A DNA stretch of 64,000 bases from Papilionanthe hookeriana x Papilionanthe teres (GCA_022702705.1 CM040424.1:79425452-79489451); one strand, 5' to 3'; positions 45,538 through 59,013 are shown, counted from the stretch's first letter. Program-made: numbers and translations. The notes: generated by a model from the sequence alone, not told the origin.

Positions 45538-46830
45538 TCAAATATCCCCCATTAATAGGGGCATCAGATGGGATCCATCAACATCAATAAGCATGTAGGC
45601 TCCTCCTTCAAAGGCATTCTCAATCACGAACGGTCCTTCCCATATAGGCTCAAACTTCCCATGCCTTTGACGTTGAGACACAATTAGGTGATGTAAGACC
45701 AGCAACAAGTCTCGAACTATGAAGGTACGTGGCCTCACGAGTTTGTCGTGAACTCTAGCCATGCGAGCACGGTACAACTTAATGCTCTGTTGGGCTTGCA
45801 ATCACAACCCCTCCAAGCTATCAAGCTCTTTTAACCTAAGTTGGATAGTATCGTTGCTATTAATGTTATTGCTTATAGCCACACATAATGAAGGTAGTTC
45901 AATTTCCAAAAGGACCATTTCAGACCCAAAGGTCAATGCGTATGGATTAGAGCTAGCGGGTGTACGATATGTTGTACAGTATGCCCGCAAAGTTTCCGAG
46001 AATTCATCGTGCCACTCGTTCTTGTTGGTGTGGAGGTTCTTTTTGATATAGCGAACTAAGGCTTTGTTAAAAGCCTCAACCAAGCCATTAGCTCTTACAT
46101 AGTAGATCGTAAAATATCGCTAATCAATTTAGTAACGTCGAGCGAATCTATTAATCTTGGTGTTTTTAAATGCCAACCCATGATCAGAGATAATGCGGCG
46201 CAGCATAACAAATCTGTCAACGATATTATTCTTAAAGAAATGCAACACATTTTCTGCTTTTACTTCTCTCAAAAGGATGGCTTCTGCTCATTTAGAAAAG
46301 TAGTCGGTGCTTGTAAAAATAATCCAATATTCTTGAGAGGACAGAGGGTCAATAGGCCCTAGAATATCAGTATCCTAAGCCTCGAAAGACCATGATGCAA
46401 CTGTCGGATGCAGTGCATTCGGGAGTTGGTAAAACAAAGTGCTAAATACCTGACACTGATGATACCGCTTAACATATTCAATGCAATCAATGGTCATCGT
46501 AAGCCAATAATTCCCAAGACGTTTTATCTTGATTATCATTTTGGGTCCCGACTAATGGGACCAACAAATGTACTCATGGATTTTAGCCATGATCTTTTGG
46601 GCTTTATCTTTCCAAACGCATCACAAAAAAATTGCTCAAAAGAGTGTTGATATAGCATCGTTGACGATGGTAAATGAAATGACCACCCTCTTTTGAATCT
46701 GAGGGCGAGGGAATGATCATCAGGGAATACTCAAGTACGTGATGATGGCTTGACGCCAATTATCAGGTTCTTTATCAGAAGCAATAACGAAAACGCCTTC
46801 GGTAGCTGAAGGTGCGTCACCCATGGGGCT
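45538..46830 (-). pseudogene. Tat integrase remnant
   Basis: The minus-strand reading contains DILGPIDPLSS (first catalytic D), FTSTDYFSKxAEAILLREVK, ISDHGLAFKN (second D), and after one stop NGLVEAFNKALVRYIKKNL (third acidic residue E), then EWHDEFSETLRAYCTTYRTP. The C-terminal part (45801-45538) reads VRDLLLVLHHL…GKFEPIWEGPFVIENAFEGG, the usual core-flanking domain. Stops and one frameshift interrupt it. There is no chromodomain, as expected for Tat. Confidence 0.85.
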
Positions 46831-46979
46831 GGAACATGCCGCTGACGGGAACCTTCTCTCGCGGATCACAATTGTCACAGGGCTCCATTAGGTCTCGAGA
46901 GCTCTTTAGCCAATTTGGCAAGAGCACCAACCTTAGCCTTACAGGACCGAGGTATTTTAACAAGTGTAACCTCGAGGAT

Positions 46980-47200
46980 AAGCTTCAACTACTCCTTATC
47001 CTTATTGTGGTAGGCTAAGAGCTCGGGCTTGAGGACCCTGTAAGCTCCTGGACTTCGTTAATTATGAGTTGAGAATCATCATAGATTTTGATTCTCTTGA
47101 TGATCTTCTGAATAGCTAACTCAAGTTCTAAAATCAAGCCTGCGTATTCGGCAGTATTATTAGTACATGGCTCCGCTAAGCTATAGAGTAGCGGAGGATG
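46980..47200 (-). pseudogene. Tat second (archaeal-type) RNase H remnant
   Basis: The minus strand reads NNTAEYAGLILELELAIQKI followed by IYDDSQLIINEVQELTG. This corresponds to the NNxAEYEAL…GDSxLVxNQ core of the additional RNase H that distinguishes the Tat lineage. One short frame disruption lies between the two parts. Confidence 0.75.
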
Positions 47201-47639
47201 CTACGCTTACAAAGATCAAACCGATCCCAAAATTGTACTTTCGAGGGAGACCCCGGTAGCCCTTCTTTCAAGCAAGACGCCTATTAAAGTACAATTTTCA
47301 TTTCGAAAAATGAACAACCATCAAATATTCATTGGGAAAGTCATCATTGAGAGGAGAATCTGCCAGGATTAGGTGAGTTACAAGAAAGTCAACTAACACT
47401 TGTCCCTTGACAACCTGTTGAGGGACACGTGAGATATCAAATTGGGATAAAATCATAGCCCATCTGGCCAATCATCTGGCTATGGTGGGACGAGTCATCA
47501 GATACTGCAAGGGATTTTCCTTTGAGATCAGATCAATATGGTGTGAGAGTATATAGTGCCTGAACTGAAAATATTAATGCCAAATAATGTTTCTCAATTG
47601 ACAAATACTTCATTTTAGTGGGGATGAAACGTCTACTAA

Positions 47640-48559
47640 GATATTAGAACGCGTTCTCCTTTCCCTCATTCATTTGAGCTAACAAAGCTCCTACCGACTC
47701 ATGAAGAGCGGTGATATAAAGAATGAGGGGTTTCATTGGGACTTGGGCTGCTAGTACTGGAGGATTCAATAAATAACATTTAATATCATTGAAAGCATGA
47801 TGGCACGCTTCGTCCCATCGGAAATAGATATCTTTCTTGGTCAACACAGAAAAAGTTTTACATCGACCATAAATATTAGAAATAAACCTCCTAACAAAGC
47901 CAAGCTTCCCCTGGAGGGAATACAATTGCGTCAAGTTCTTAGGAGGCTCCATCCCAGTAATGGATTTGATCTTACTGAGATCAATTTCAATGCCCCTATG
48001 ATGGATGATGAAATCCAAAAACTTTTCGGAAGATACACCAAAAACACACTTCAATGTAACATTCGACTTGATGTCTTAGTAGGTGGTCAAAGATGTGCGT
48101 CATGGCTTGCTGTTAGGTCGCCCCGACATTCTTCAAGCCGAAGGCATGGCCTTATAGCAGAAGATGCCGATAGGAGTCTGAAACACCATATGTTGTTGTT
48201 TATCTGGGGCTATCCGGATCTGATTATATAACCAGATAAATCATCCACGAATGAGAACATCGCATGAGAGGATGTGACATCTATCATAATTTCTGGAATC
48301 ATATATGTTCGTTCGTCTTTTAAACAAGTACAATGTTTGTGAGCCATGTAGGGTAAGAAATCTCCCTAATAAAGCCAGCCTCAATGAGCTTTTTGGTCTC
48401 TTCAAAAACCATATGCTCTATTTTGGGTTGCATTCTTTGAGGAGACTGTTTCACAAGAACAATACTAGGATCAATGGCTAAATGATGAACTAATACATCT
48501 GGAGCTTGCCCGGGTATCTTCACGTAACTCCAAGCGAGGCAATCAATAAACTCTTTCAT
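47640..48559 (-). pseudogene. Tat reverse transcriptase / RNase H remnant
   Basis: The N-terminal part (48559-48320) reads MKEFIDCLAWSYVKIPG…QRMQPKIEHMVFEETKKLIE AGFIREISYPTWL, the characteristic Tat RT entry. The C-terminal part (48054-47644) reads CVFGVSSEKFLDFIIHHRGI, KGKLGFVRRFISNI-like, FSVLTKKDIYFRWDEACHHA and KPLILYITALHESVGALLAQ, leading into RNase H. The middle, including the catalytic YxDD, is disrupted by frameshifts around 48060-48320. Confidence 0.85.
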
Positions 48560-49754
48560 GATTTAAATGATTTTAGTAGCCATCGAGTCCGATAAGAGTA
48601 TTTTAATATAAGTTGAACGAGGATCGTTAACCGTACCTAGGTTAATCTCACTCAACTCATCGATCGTCGAAGAGACACCATTCACAAGCTCAGGAAGTGC
48701 ATCCTTTACTTCGACCTCTTCACTAGTAGAGATGAGGATCTGGGTGCCTTCAAATGCGGAAATCATCCTACATGATGCTCTGGGTAGTCTGGTTTTATTA
48801 GACTTTTTGACATAGCCTAATCAGACCTGTCCACTGGGGGTCTATTCTGCCACATGACCTTGCATAGCTTAGTTGTCGAATAGACCATTTCTCAGGTAAT
48901 AACCCAACATCAAACATTTTATCAATAATAGGAGAGTAATAACACAAAAGAGAAATATCCTCTACTGCTTCATTCTCATTATCTAAAAGCATTACATCAT
49001 TACTAGTTACATAAGGACTAGCTTTATAAAATAAAATGTCTCTCTCTTTGGATTCGTGCCTAGGAGGTACAAAGGTCTTCAACTCTTCAACTGTAGAAGC
49101 ATATGCAACCGCTAGATCCTTATGATGACCGCGTGGTATGGGGTCGATGGCCAACACCTCATCCGAAAAAGAAAGTCTTGACAAGTGTGGAACCATGCCC
49201 GCTGAAGGTAGGAGGAGAATCTCCTCATCGGTGTCTTCTTGACTAGGACCATGCAAGCTCATCGAGACGCATACGAGCAAAGCTTCATCTGGATCAGAGT
49301 CAGAGTCTGATATATCTTCAATCTTCACCTTGGTTGACGGCAATATAGGGTCTGCAAAACCCTGCTGTGAAGCCACAGGGGCACGTTGCTTTTCCTCCCG
49401 CTTCATCACGCCCTTGCCTTTGGCTAGGAGAGAACTAGAACAAGGAGCGGCCATGGCTGAATTTGGAGGAGACACCTTTTTTGAGGGTACATAGTACTCG
49501 ACATCATCATATATTTCTTACTTCGTTAATGGAAAATGGCTGAATGTTCTCAAGGATAAGAACTCTTCTCCTCCATGCATGTACTTAATGCACTGATGGA
49601 GGGTCGAAGGTACCATCCAGTACTAATGGATCCATGGGCATCCGAACAAGGCTCTAAAGGACGTGTTCCCATTGATTACATGGAACTTAACTTCGCTCTT
49701 AAAATCTCTGAATTGGAGAGGTAAAGTAATAGAGCCTCGGGTCCTTTAACCCTT

Positions 49755-50003
49755 TTAGTTGAAGCTATTGAGCATAATCCGATCGGTGCACAACCTCTTT
49801 ATACTTAAGGATAATAGCTCAAGCATCCGGATGCTAATGATATTCACCAAAGCGTCGGGATCAATTAAGACGCGATTTAATGGAGTTCCGTATATTCCAG
49901 CCATCACATATAAGGGATTACTGTGATCTGCAGTGTTTAAAACTAACTCCTCATTAGAGAAATTAACGACAACTACGTCCTGCCTTATAATCGTCTCCTT
50001 CAT
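49755..50003 (-). pseudogene. Tat aspartic protease remnant
   Basis: Reads HSNPLYVMAGIYGTPLNRVL then IDPDALVNIISIRMLELLSL. The position normally held by D-P-G-A-S is DPDAL here, so the active-site glycine and serine are changed; this would be a dead protease. It lies between gag and the pol linker, as in intact Tat elements. Confidence 0.8.
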
Positions 50004-50499
50004 TCTTTTTCTTCCGTATAATATGCATGGAAGGCTTCAGGCTCTCAAAGAGTCTTAATCAAAGTCTCTCTCAGCTCAGAAGAAAAAAGAAGGGCATCAT
50101 AGATGCTCAAGGCAACGAGCAACCTCTTGAGGTGTGCCAAGACGTTATAATCCACCGAATTAGAAGGTTTTTTATCTTCTTCACTAGAGAGCTTGGGATG
50201 ATCATCCTTTTCTTGGATGATGACATCTTTCCCCTTCTCGTTAGAGTTAGTCATAGCTGCTCTGGGAGGAAGCAGCTTGTCGCTTCTGAGGCAAACTTCT
50301 TGAACATTCTCGCTAAGGGACCCAATGGGATCGAGCCCACCGGAACATTTTGTAGTAGGCTCAACATCGATGCTTATTTGGCCAAAGGCTTCACATATAT
50401 CACTTGATAAATCACTAAGATCATCACACAAATGCGGTATGTACCGCTTATGGAGGGAAATAAAGAGTATTGCTCATCCCCTCATCCTCATCAATGTCA

Positions 50500-51600
50500 T
50501 ATGAACCAACCATAAAAATATGAGACATAGACTTCAACAAAACGATCTTTTTTCATTACTTCATTGAAAGTATAAAATGTGCCAAGAGGAGCACTACAAT
50601 AATCTTCTGAACAGAATGATACATCAACATATCTGAATCGATGCACTTTCGCGAACACCATCCCATGGGCTTTCTCCGGGTACTGATCTGGTATCTCAAT
50701 CTCTCGAGCTTTGTAACGAGCCTCGTGCGAATCCGTGAAAGAATAGCAATTTTCAAGTATATGCCCCACATGCCTGTGATAAGGGTAGTAGTTGGGCTCT
50801 TTGAATTTCTCCACTTCCTGAGATCTACTTGGAGGCCGGAGCTGCATACCTTGCTTAAGCAGATTTTTAAGCATCTTCGTGAGCCATTCGTTCCTAAAGG
50901 GGTATACCTTGGACTTCTATTCAAGATATTGGGGTTTCCATCTTGGAGAAGAAAGGGGAGCTTGCTTTGTTGACATGACGGGCTTTTTCTTCTTGCCCTC
51001 AAATGTCGAAAGAGCTCAACTCTTCGAAGGATCCACTGAAAGGGGCATCTTTCCTTTGGCCTTATCGTCAGTCCTAAGGACCAAGGGGCCTTCGGTGGCT
51101 TGCAAGCTAGCCACCTCTTAATCGAAGTCATCTTCACTAAGACAGAGATTTGTCCTTTAATTTTGCCCATACGAAGTGCTACAACGTGCTGCTTCTGAAG
51201 AAGAAGCTCGCATTTCATACTGAGATTCCGTCATCGAATACAAAATCCAACAAGAGCTCAGTTGGCTTCTGCTGGGTCAGCATCAAATCACTCATAGTAA
51301 CTTAATGGTGAACGCCAGCGAAGCGCTTAACGAAAGCATCTTCTAGTTCAATGAAGGTTTTGAAGGTGCCATGTTGGTAGATCGACATACAATTCAAAAG
51401 CAAACTTCGCTAGGCTGGTGATGAAGAGGCGGAGCAAGTGCGTCGTTGTTGCAATAAAGAGCTCGAAAATGGGCAATATCGCTTAAAGCGAGGGGGGTAA
51501 ATCTCAGAGGGTACAAAAATGTAGTTATATGTCTTGGGGTATGATCTACTACTCACATCATCCTCGTCCTGTTAAGCTGCTAAGGCAACTTTAACCTTGG
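50500..51600 (-). pseudogene. Tat gag remnant
   Basis: Minus-strand reading in one frame gives YYPYHRHVGHILENCYSFTD (about 50830-50770), the C/Y-x2-H-x4-GH-x4-C pattern of Tat gag, and upstream RRMLKNLLKQGMQL. Further upstream, pieces resembling FKTFIELEDAFVKRFAGVH (about 51370-51310) fit the retrotransposon gag domain. Overlapping frames of similar length on both strands are shadows. Confidence 0.7.
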
Positions 51601-52891
51601 CATCAGAAGGAATGTGCTCATGCTGGGCGACATTGGAAGAAGTGGCATGAGCATGCCTAGGGGGCATTGAAGGCACCACAGGAACAGTCGGATGTGCCTC
51701 ACCTTGTGTAGAGTACGAGACAATGTCGGACCTGCCTTCTCACCTTGCATTGCTGTGATTTGGGCTACAAGAAGGGTGACTTGATCAACTGTTAGGCCAT
51801 GATGAACTTCAACTAGCTCATGGTGATCATATTCGACGGGAGGGGGGACATGGCTATTGGTATTCGAGCTTTGCGTTCGTGTAGTCACCACCATGACTTG
51901 GCCGATGGCCATCTCAAAATCGTGGAGTTCCTCATCAAGGAGGTCATCCTCCCCAATAAACGCCTCCGGAATGTCAATAAGATCCTTGAGAAGCCATGCT
52001 CAGGATTGTTCTCAGGTTCCACCTCGGGGTCAACCCATAGTGGCTCCGAGACACAATTTACTGAAGGGACGACTTCCTTCGATATTGGCCCAAGAACCCC
52101 CACAATTGGAGATGGAGCCTCAAAAGGTGAAGAGGCAGTGACCTTTCAGACCCATTGCCTCTTAGGTCGGGTGGGACGGTAGCCCTCCCTCAAATACTTG
52201 TTTTGATATAAATAAGAGTATCTAGAAAGCTTCACCCTGGAACTCTCTCCATCAACAGAAGAAGTATACAACTTTTTTGGACAAAGTGAGAATACATTAA
52301 GCAAACAACTATTTCTTTTATTATTATTAGAAGATGGTACAATAAGAGATGCGGCCAACGACGCTATTGAAGTTGTGGTAAACAAAATAATACCTAGCTC
52401 CGGTACATCCCCATCAAACTCTATGCCCGGAGCCCCTTGGGGCTCCTAGACGGGCTCAATGGCTTGCATGACAGAGCGTAGGTACCCGGGCCTTGTAGTG
52501 GATCCACGGGCGAACCCCGGTCTCCTATTGCGAGGACGTCGTGGGTGAGGAGAGTAAAGTAGCTGCTCCAAGACTAAGATCTCTCTGAGATCCGAGCCAA
52601 TAGCTTCTCTCGAGAAACTAGACCCTTCCCCCTCAAGGAAGAAACAACTCCAATAATCTTCTTTGCAAGAAGACTCGTGGAGGCATGATCAACCTGAATG
52701 GTGGGCTTGAGAGAGTCCGTGTCTCGAGGTGTGGTACACCTCCTAGCAATCCTAGAGAGGACGTGGTCCTCGCAGCCAGAAAGCACAACAAAATAGTTCT
52801 CGGCCAAGGGAATCTGAGACTCCACATGGGTTGGAACTGGAACAGGTGTAGAAACTTGTTGTTGGGTTCACATCAACCTGTTTCTAGTCCT

Positions 52892-53578
52892 TCAGGGCCC
52901 TCCTATCCAACACGGGAGCAGCCTCAGAGCGACCCGGGATGACAAGTGCTGGGACAGCAGTTGGAACAATTGAAACAACTTGAGAACTATCAAAAGCCTC
53001 ATCCGCCGTAGGCAGGGAGATCTATGAGAACACGGAAGGACAACACGACAGTCGGGAAAGACTGATGGGCGTTGTGGCACGTCATTGTCAGGCGCCAACC
53101 TTTTCTTTGTGGAAGGTGCGGGCACGGCTTGAGCCACCACAGCAGGAGTTGCTTGATGTGCACGACTCCCTTTTCTGGGGGGAGGGCACAGAGCAGACGC
53201 CTCGACGGGCTTGGAATTACCTAAGGTAATACAAACAAGTTGCTCGAAGGAAGTGAATGCGATGACACCATCGTGAGCAAAGAATACGCTCTGGGAGAAA
53301 AAAATAGAGCTCACCCAGGCAATGACGATCGTGACAACTCTCTCGCTCGTCATGTCTGCCAAGCAAATAGAAGCAATGTTCAAAACAACGAAAAATGTCA
53401 AAAAATCAACCATGAAAGTACAACACCGATGCATGTGCCTATGTAGTGACCATAATGCTGAGGGTGAGAACAAAAGATACGAAAATATCAAGTTGTTAAC
53501 CATAACATCTGACGCATAAATGAATTCCAAAGGTCTCACAAAGCTCAACAAGTGACACGAGGAAATATACCAGGTCAC
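52892..53578 (-). CDS. Hydrophobic open frame at the 5' end of the Tat element, unknown
   Basis: An uninterrupted 228-codon minus-strand frame lies just inside the 5' LTR, ahead of gag. The N-terminal half has three to four hydrophobic stretches (about residues 28-50, 55-72, 82-95), then a proline/alanine-rich stretch near 130-165. I recognise no domain. Some Tat/Ogre elements carry an extra frame here, but the hydrophobic content is not typical and the frame may simply be fortuitous, since the rest of the element is full of stops. No ribosome or splicing evidence supports translation. Confidence 0.25.
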   Translation of the reverse strand: MTWYISSCHLLSFVRPLEFIYASDVMVNNLIFSYLLFSPSALWSLHRHMHRCCTFMVDFLTFFVVLNIASICLADMTSERVVTIVIAWVSSIFFSQSVFFAHDGVIAFTSFEQLVCITLGNSKPVEASALCPPPRKGSRAHQATPAVVAQAVPAPSTKKRLAPDNDVPQRPSVFPDCRVVLPCSHRSPCLRRMRLLIVLKLFQLFQLLSQHLSSRVALRLLPCWIGGP

Positions 53579-53621
53579 GATAATGTAAGCAAGTCTCCTA
53601 ATATAAAGAGAGACTCAGATT

Positions 53622-56600
53622 TGTTTTTGGCTATTTTTAAAAACTAAGTTTTCAGCTTATCTATTTATATGTCTTCGTCGTATGATTCATTTTCCAAATA
53701 AATCTCTCTCTCAGATCATATAAATGTTCTGAAGAGAAGAATTGAAAAAGACGGGATGTATGATGAAGATAGACAAACAAATTTTAAAAAGAAAACATAG
53801 AAGACCTATGTAAGGGTAATTCTCGTGTGATAGGTTGAGAGTATACGTCCAAACAAGATTAGATCGAAATACCTCGAAACACGATCTACGAAGAAAATCT
53901 ATACATAAGTCACCCATAATCAAAGAACTAAAATGAACATTTTTGTTCTTGTATCAAGAGCACTCTCAAAGAAACACATCCATTTGATTAATTATATATT
54001 GAGGAATACTTAAGAATACTTTCGATAAAATAAGTCTTGCTTATATTATCATGACCGATCCGTCCTAAAAATTCAAGGGATCTAACAAGTATCATTCAAG
54101 GTAGATTTTTTCCCCTTAAGTTGGCCTTACATATTACATAGTTTGTTATTTGTATAATTTAAAACTAGAATGGTTATAAGTAGAAAATTAATTTTCTTAT
54201 TTTAAAATAGGGTCATTAAGTACAGATCCGTAACATGTCAGATGACACATGTTAAATTCATTGGATCCTGATCGCATTTATACTTATGTCAATCTCGATG
54301 CTTTAACTTCCACTGCTCTATGGGATCTCCCCGACAAACAATGCTTGTTAAAGCATCGCGACTGACTTAGGGTCACTCACCTATCGAGTCTGACTTGCAA
54401 CCAAAGCATGCAGACAAATGTAAATGCAAGCGAGCATCTAACAAGGTTCAACACCGTGATTACTCAACTAGGGTATGAGCAAACACAATGGAAGATCATC
54501 AAGCAACGTGCAAATGACATAACTCAAATGCATACTCCACTGGTTCAGAGGCTCTAAGGCATAACTCGAATCGAGTGAAATGGTGCCACAAGAGGTGAGG
54601 GATGCGTCATCTTCTAAGGAAATTCACACACAGCGGACTAGCATAGCTAGTTGCCAACCACCAAAGGAATGCGAGTATTGAGACCCTAACACATCTGATA
54701 CACATGTGGGTAAGATACTGCGGGTGCTGGTGCTCGAAGAGATACCTAGTATGGCAGTGCCGAAGGCAAAATATCATGCAAACGAGTTCATCAAAACGCA
54801 CATCAAAATGTATTTTTCATGCTCACATGTGTGAATGCAAACTAAGTCATGTACGGTCATGCAAATGATGTGAATGAACATGCAAATCATACATCATGCA
54901 AGTGATGTTGGTCGTTTGAGTAATTGGGTCGACTGGGTGGTCAACCCGTGACTTCATAGCCAAAGGGTCAGTCGGACCGGAGGCTGCCGATTGGATCCAA
55001 GTGATTGATTGAGTGGGTCGGGGGGTTGGTCAAACCAAAGTGGTCGGCTGGTCGGGCTATAGTGGCCGGTTGAGCCTAAGTGATTATTTAATTGGGCCGG
55101 GGGCGGCAGTCGGATCTACATGGTTGGTCGACTGGGTCAGGGTGGCCTATCAGGCCGCGGGGACCTGTCAGACCAAAGTGGTCGGCTGGCCGAGCTGTGG
55201 TGGAGGGTCGAACCTAAGTGGTCGACTGACCTGGCCTGGCTAATTTGTCAAACCTAAGTGGTCAGTCGACTGGACCAGAGTGGCAGGTTAGGCCTAAGTG
55301 TTTTGTTGACCGGGCCTGGGCGACCGTTCAAACCGACATGATACACACAACATGCAGAATGCAGAGACATTAATCATAAAGTATAGGATGCCACGCAAAA
55401 TGCTAATGCCAGTAGCGAGTCGTACCCATTATGCGCTCTCGGATAGTTACCAAGGTTTCAACACATGGATATGCGGCATTGCCGTCTCCAGCTTTTGCGA
55501 CAGGTATGGGGAGCTTCGCCCTCCGATTCCTCGAAGGAGAAATTCTCCATTATTTTGTAGGATGAACTAGCTACAAATCTTTTTTTCATCCTATAAATCC
55601 TAAGCGTTCCAACCCCTTCATGGATGATTGGAACCGCCAAAACTAAAGGAAATACGGATTCCAATTGATTTTGGGTTCAGGCTAAGGTTTTTGCAAGGAT
55701 ATCATTTTGATTCGTATGGGATTTGTCCACGATGGATTACTATCATAGTGGCTTCCTTTAGGAAAACAATCACAAAGCTCTAATCATCTAACACAATCTT
55801 AATGCTAGCTAAGGAAAAAAAAGTGCATGTCCTCAAGTAGGAGAGTGACTGCTATCCTCCTCCCAGGTGCGAGAGAAAGCTCTCCTCATTGGTGAGAACA
55901 CCGCAGTAACCGGAGGTCTTCTCTAACGTAGGGAAGAAGCTCTCCTTTTTGAAGGAGATGTGTTGCCTTCCCTCGCTCTTGATAGTTTATCCAAGCTTTC
56001 TCACTATCTCCCAAAGGTTGGTGGTGGAAAAGGGAGAAAAGATGAAGGAAAAACAAATTTTGGCGGAGGAAGATGGAGGAAAGAAGATGAACAGGAAGAA
56101 GTAAGTTCTTCTTTGTTTGATCTTCTTTCCAAGACCTTCTCCACTCCTTCAAACCTCTCTCAAACTCCACCCCATTTTTTCAGAAAATGTGAGAAAGAAG
56201 AGGGAAGCACTCGCAAGGAAGCAAGAAAACTAGAACAACGAAAACAGGAAGAAGAAAGAAGATTGAAGAAGAAGAAGCATTCTCTTCTTCACTTGAGCTC
56301 CTTTTCTCCAGAAAATCTCCTCTCTAAACTCTCTCCCTCTCAGTATGAAAAATAGTGTAGCAGCCTTTCTTTTGTTTGGATTGCCACACTAGAAAAATCT
56401 CTCGCAAAGTCTGTTTCACTGGCCGACTTCTTGCTTGAAACAGTTTGGAAAAACATCTCCTTGCATGGAAATGGCATAGCTTGTTGTGATCTCCCCTTAA
56501 TTTGCCTTGACCCATTCCATAAGCTTCATGGGAACCATTCTAAGTTTCCCTGAAATGGTCCCCTCTATCTGCATGTTTTAGTCGTGACGTGGCAATTTCT

Positions 56601-57526
56601 TTACGCAGAGAGAAGTAATTGGATCCCTTTGCACCCAAACACGTACTAAAACGCCCATCTCTCAGTTTACGTTGATTTTATTCCGGGTGCCAAAGTAGCT
56701 ACAATGGCATAGAAGCGGAGTCCCCTCGGGTTGGCGAACATTGCGTGCAGAAAGTTAGGGTGCTCGAGTGCCCAACAGTGGCGTAGAAGCGACCATAGGC
56801 AAAATCACGATCATCTGATCGCTACTCGACACGTGAGCGCAAAAGCGCGCATAGACTAACTTGCGGGCTTGGTTCTTTTGCCTCTCGTGTGTGCGCAGTT
56901 TCGTGTGAATGGCGTTTTATGGGTCTTTGGACTGCCGGAGACTGTCCAAGAGTGAAAATGGGTTTTCCCACATCGAGGCGGACACCGAGGGTGCGCTGTG
57001 TTGGATGAAATCGCACCTCGGCGCCAAGTACAGCTTGAATGGTCCAAAACATAATTTTGCGCTCAGATGTCAGTAGGGTGGTTTTCACTGATCTAGAAGC
57101 TATGAGAAATCAAGTATCGTTAAAATATGACCCTGTAACTAAAAATGAACATTCTAGAGGCTTTAATTCTGGGATTTTGGTGCTGACATGCGTCCCAGAC
57201 CCCTGCGCGGGTAAATAAATCCCAAAGCAGACTTTTTCCAAAATGCGTGTGGGAGAGTTTGATGACTCTCCTTTTGCTACCGAAGGCTCCGAATAGGCGG
57301 GTATGGCCTTTAAACACCAAGGTATACATTTAACTTGTCATGTGTCGGAATTAACGTTAACTCGCGGTCAATTCTCCCGGTAGTGTTAAATTGAGACCAA
57401 CCCTAGTTCCGTGCTCGAGGCGTGTACCAGATGTTCCAGACAGATGTCTTAGGTTACGGGAAGCTGTAAACAATCCTGTAGCACTCAAGCGGATACCGAC
57501 ATATATGACGTCCAAAAGTGATGCCA
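53622..57526 (-). repeat. Tat element LTR (right copy, 5' LTR)
   Basis: Pairs with 40254-44002. It carries an extra segment of about 330 bp (56380-56707) that the left copy lacks, between the CTTTTGTTTGG and ATAGAAGCGGA blocks. Its outer end is AAAGTGATGCCA at 57526. Numerous substitutions and indels separate it from its partner. Confidence 0.8.
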
Positions 57527-59013
57527 ATAATTATTTTCTAGGAAATTATACAATTATAAATAATAATAATAATCAAATGTCTTAGAGAGGAGGCAATGCA
57601 TTTACGAACATTGAATACATACATATGTTGCGTGTTTTATTTTAGACGCGTAAGTCACTCTCTCAAGTCATTTGTATTAATGATAAAGTTGTTCTTTGTA
57701 TTATATTCTTCTCATGCAATAAATTGTTGGTTTGACTTGCCTTTCAACGGACGCATGTCATATAATCAAACTAATTTTAATTTTTATGTCTATTTAAATT
57801 GCAGTTGTATTTTCTTTTCTCATTATAGAGTACTCCATGATTATTTTTGCCGAAAATTTTAATTTCTCAAGTCATGAATTCCTCTCATCTCCATGAAAGA
57901 ATGGGTTTGCACTATTAGTAAATGGTGCTACACCAAAGACATGTCCAACTTCTTCTGAGTGATGGAGAACTCCAATATAAAATTTGATAGGCAACTTGGG
58001 GCAGAAGGCATCTCATTGTTTGGTTTTGGTTTCTAATTTCTGTAAGCTTGGTAGTAAGCGAAGAGTTCAACATTATTAAAATGACAATGGCCTTGAGTTA
58101 CCAGGAAAAGAGGTAGAGAGAGCTCTAGTTAAGAACCACCTTTGACGAGCTCACCTAATGTCCTTAGGGCATAGTTGCTAGGTAAGATGGAATGATGAGA
58201 CATTCCTCGAGAAGCACAAACGCCGTAATTGGTGGCGTCCACGTTGTTGAAAGGACTTACTTCGACCTTGTGTTGTAGCCATCTCTATCGACATCATCGA
58301 ATCACGTAACAATAATAAAAGACGATTTAAATTTTGTGCGAGACCCTGTGATATGATGTTTCCCACCAAACTTCTTGTACTTTTAGCTTTGTTAAAACTG
58401 ACCTATTTTCCCTTATTTGTTTAAGTGGAATCGCTTTAGTTTGCTTGGATGCAGTGAGTGAATTTTAAAGTTTGCATTCACCATGTTTTCTTGAAACGAG
58501 AAAGCCTATTGTAGGAAAAAAATCTTTTACTTCCACTCTCGTCTTGGTATCACTCCACTATTTTGTGCATTAGTTTTATTTTACTACATCTATCAATACT
58601 TTTCGGGCAGAAGCCTTCTATTTTTTTTCTTACAATTCCAAGCTAGAAAAAGATATAAAATTTTTCGTACAAGGCAAAAAATTTTTCATTGATTTTTGCA
58701 TTTGTCAGTGTTCATTTACTTCTTGATTGAAAGGAATTTGACTGTTTATAGGGAAACACAAAATAAGTATATATGAGAGAAAAATGAAAGGAATCAGGTG
58801 GTTGAAAACTATGACCTACATTCTCTATAAGAGAGGAGGAAGGTTTCACTACTCCAAGAGGAAAAAAAGGGTATAATATTTAAAACTCCAAGTTCTCACT
58901 CTCTTATATGACAAATGTTGGGTGGTAAGAATTTGATAATCGAATGACCGGCTAGCAGTTTCATCCTTAAGAGCAACGATGGTTGTGGTAGAGAGATGTT
59001 TCAATGTTACAGT
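57527..59013. other. Unassigned region downstream of the Tat element
   Basis: AT-rich sequence with only short frames. 58178-58369 (minus) and 57596-57862 (plus) show no family resemblance. No RNA gene or ordered repeat was seen. Confidence 0.35.

Larger units (their letters stand above)
40254..57526 (-). mobile_element. Ty3/gypsy Tat-lineage retrotransposon, antisense, about 17.3 kb
   Basis: Two homologous long LTRs (about 40254-44002 and 53622-57526) bracket a minus-strand gag-pol. The order from the high coordinate is an extra 5' open frame (53578-52892), gag (about 51600-50500), protease (50003-49755), linker (49475-48563), RT (48559-47640), RNase H, a second RNase H (about 47200-46980) and integrase (46830-45540). 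A roughly 1.5-kb 3' untranslated region with tandem repeats follows (45500-44003). The second RNase H and the RT/integrase wording are characteristic of Tat. Stops and frameshifts occur throughout, so it is inactive. LTR divergence is high, so the insertion is old. The primer site and target duplication were not resolved. Confidence 0.85.
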
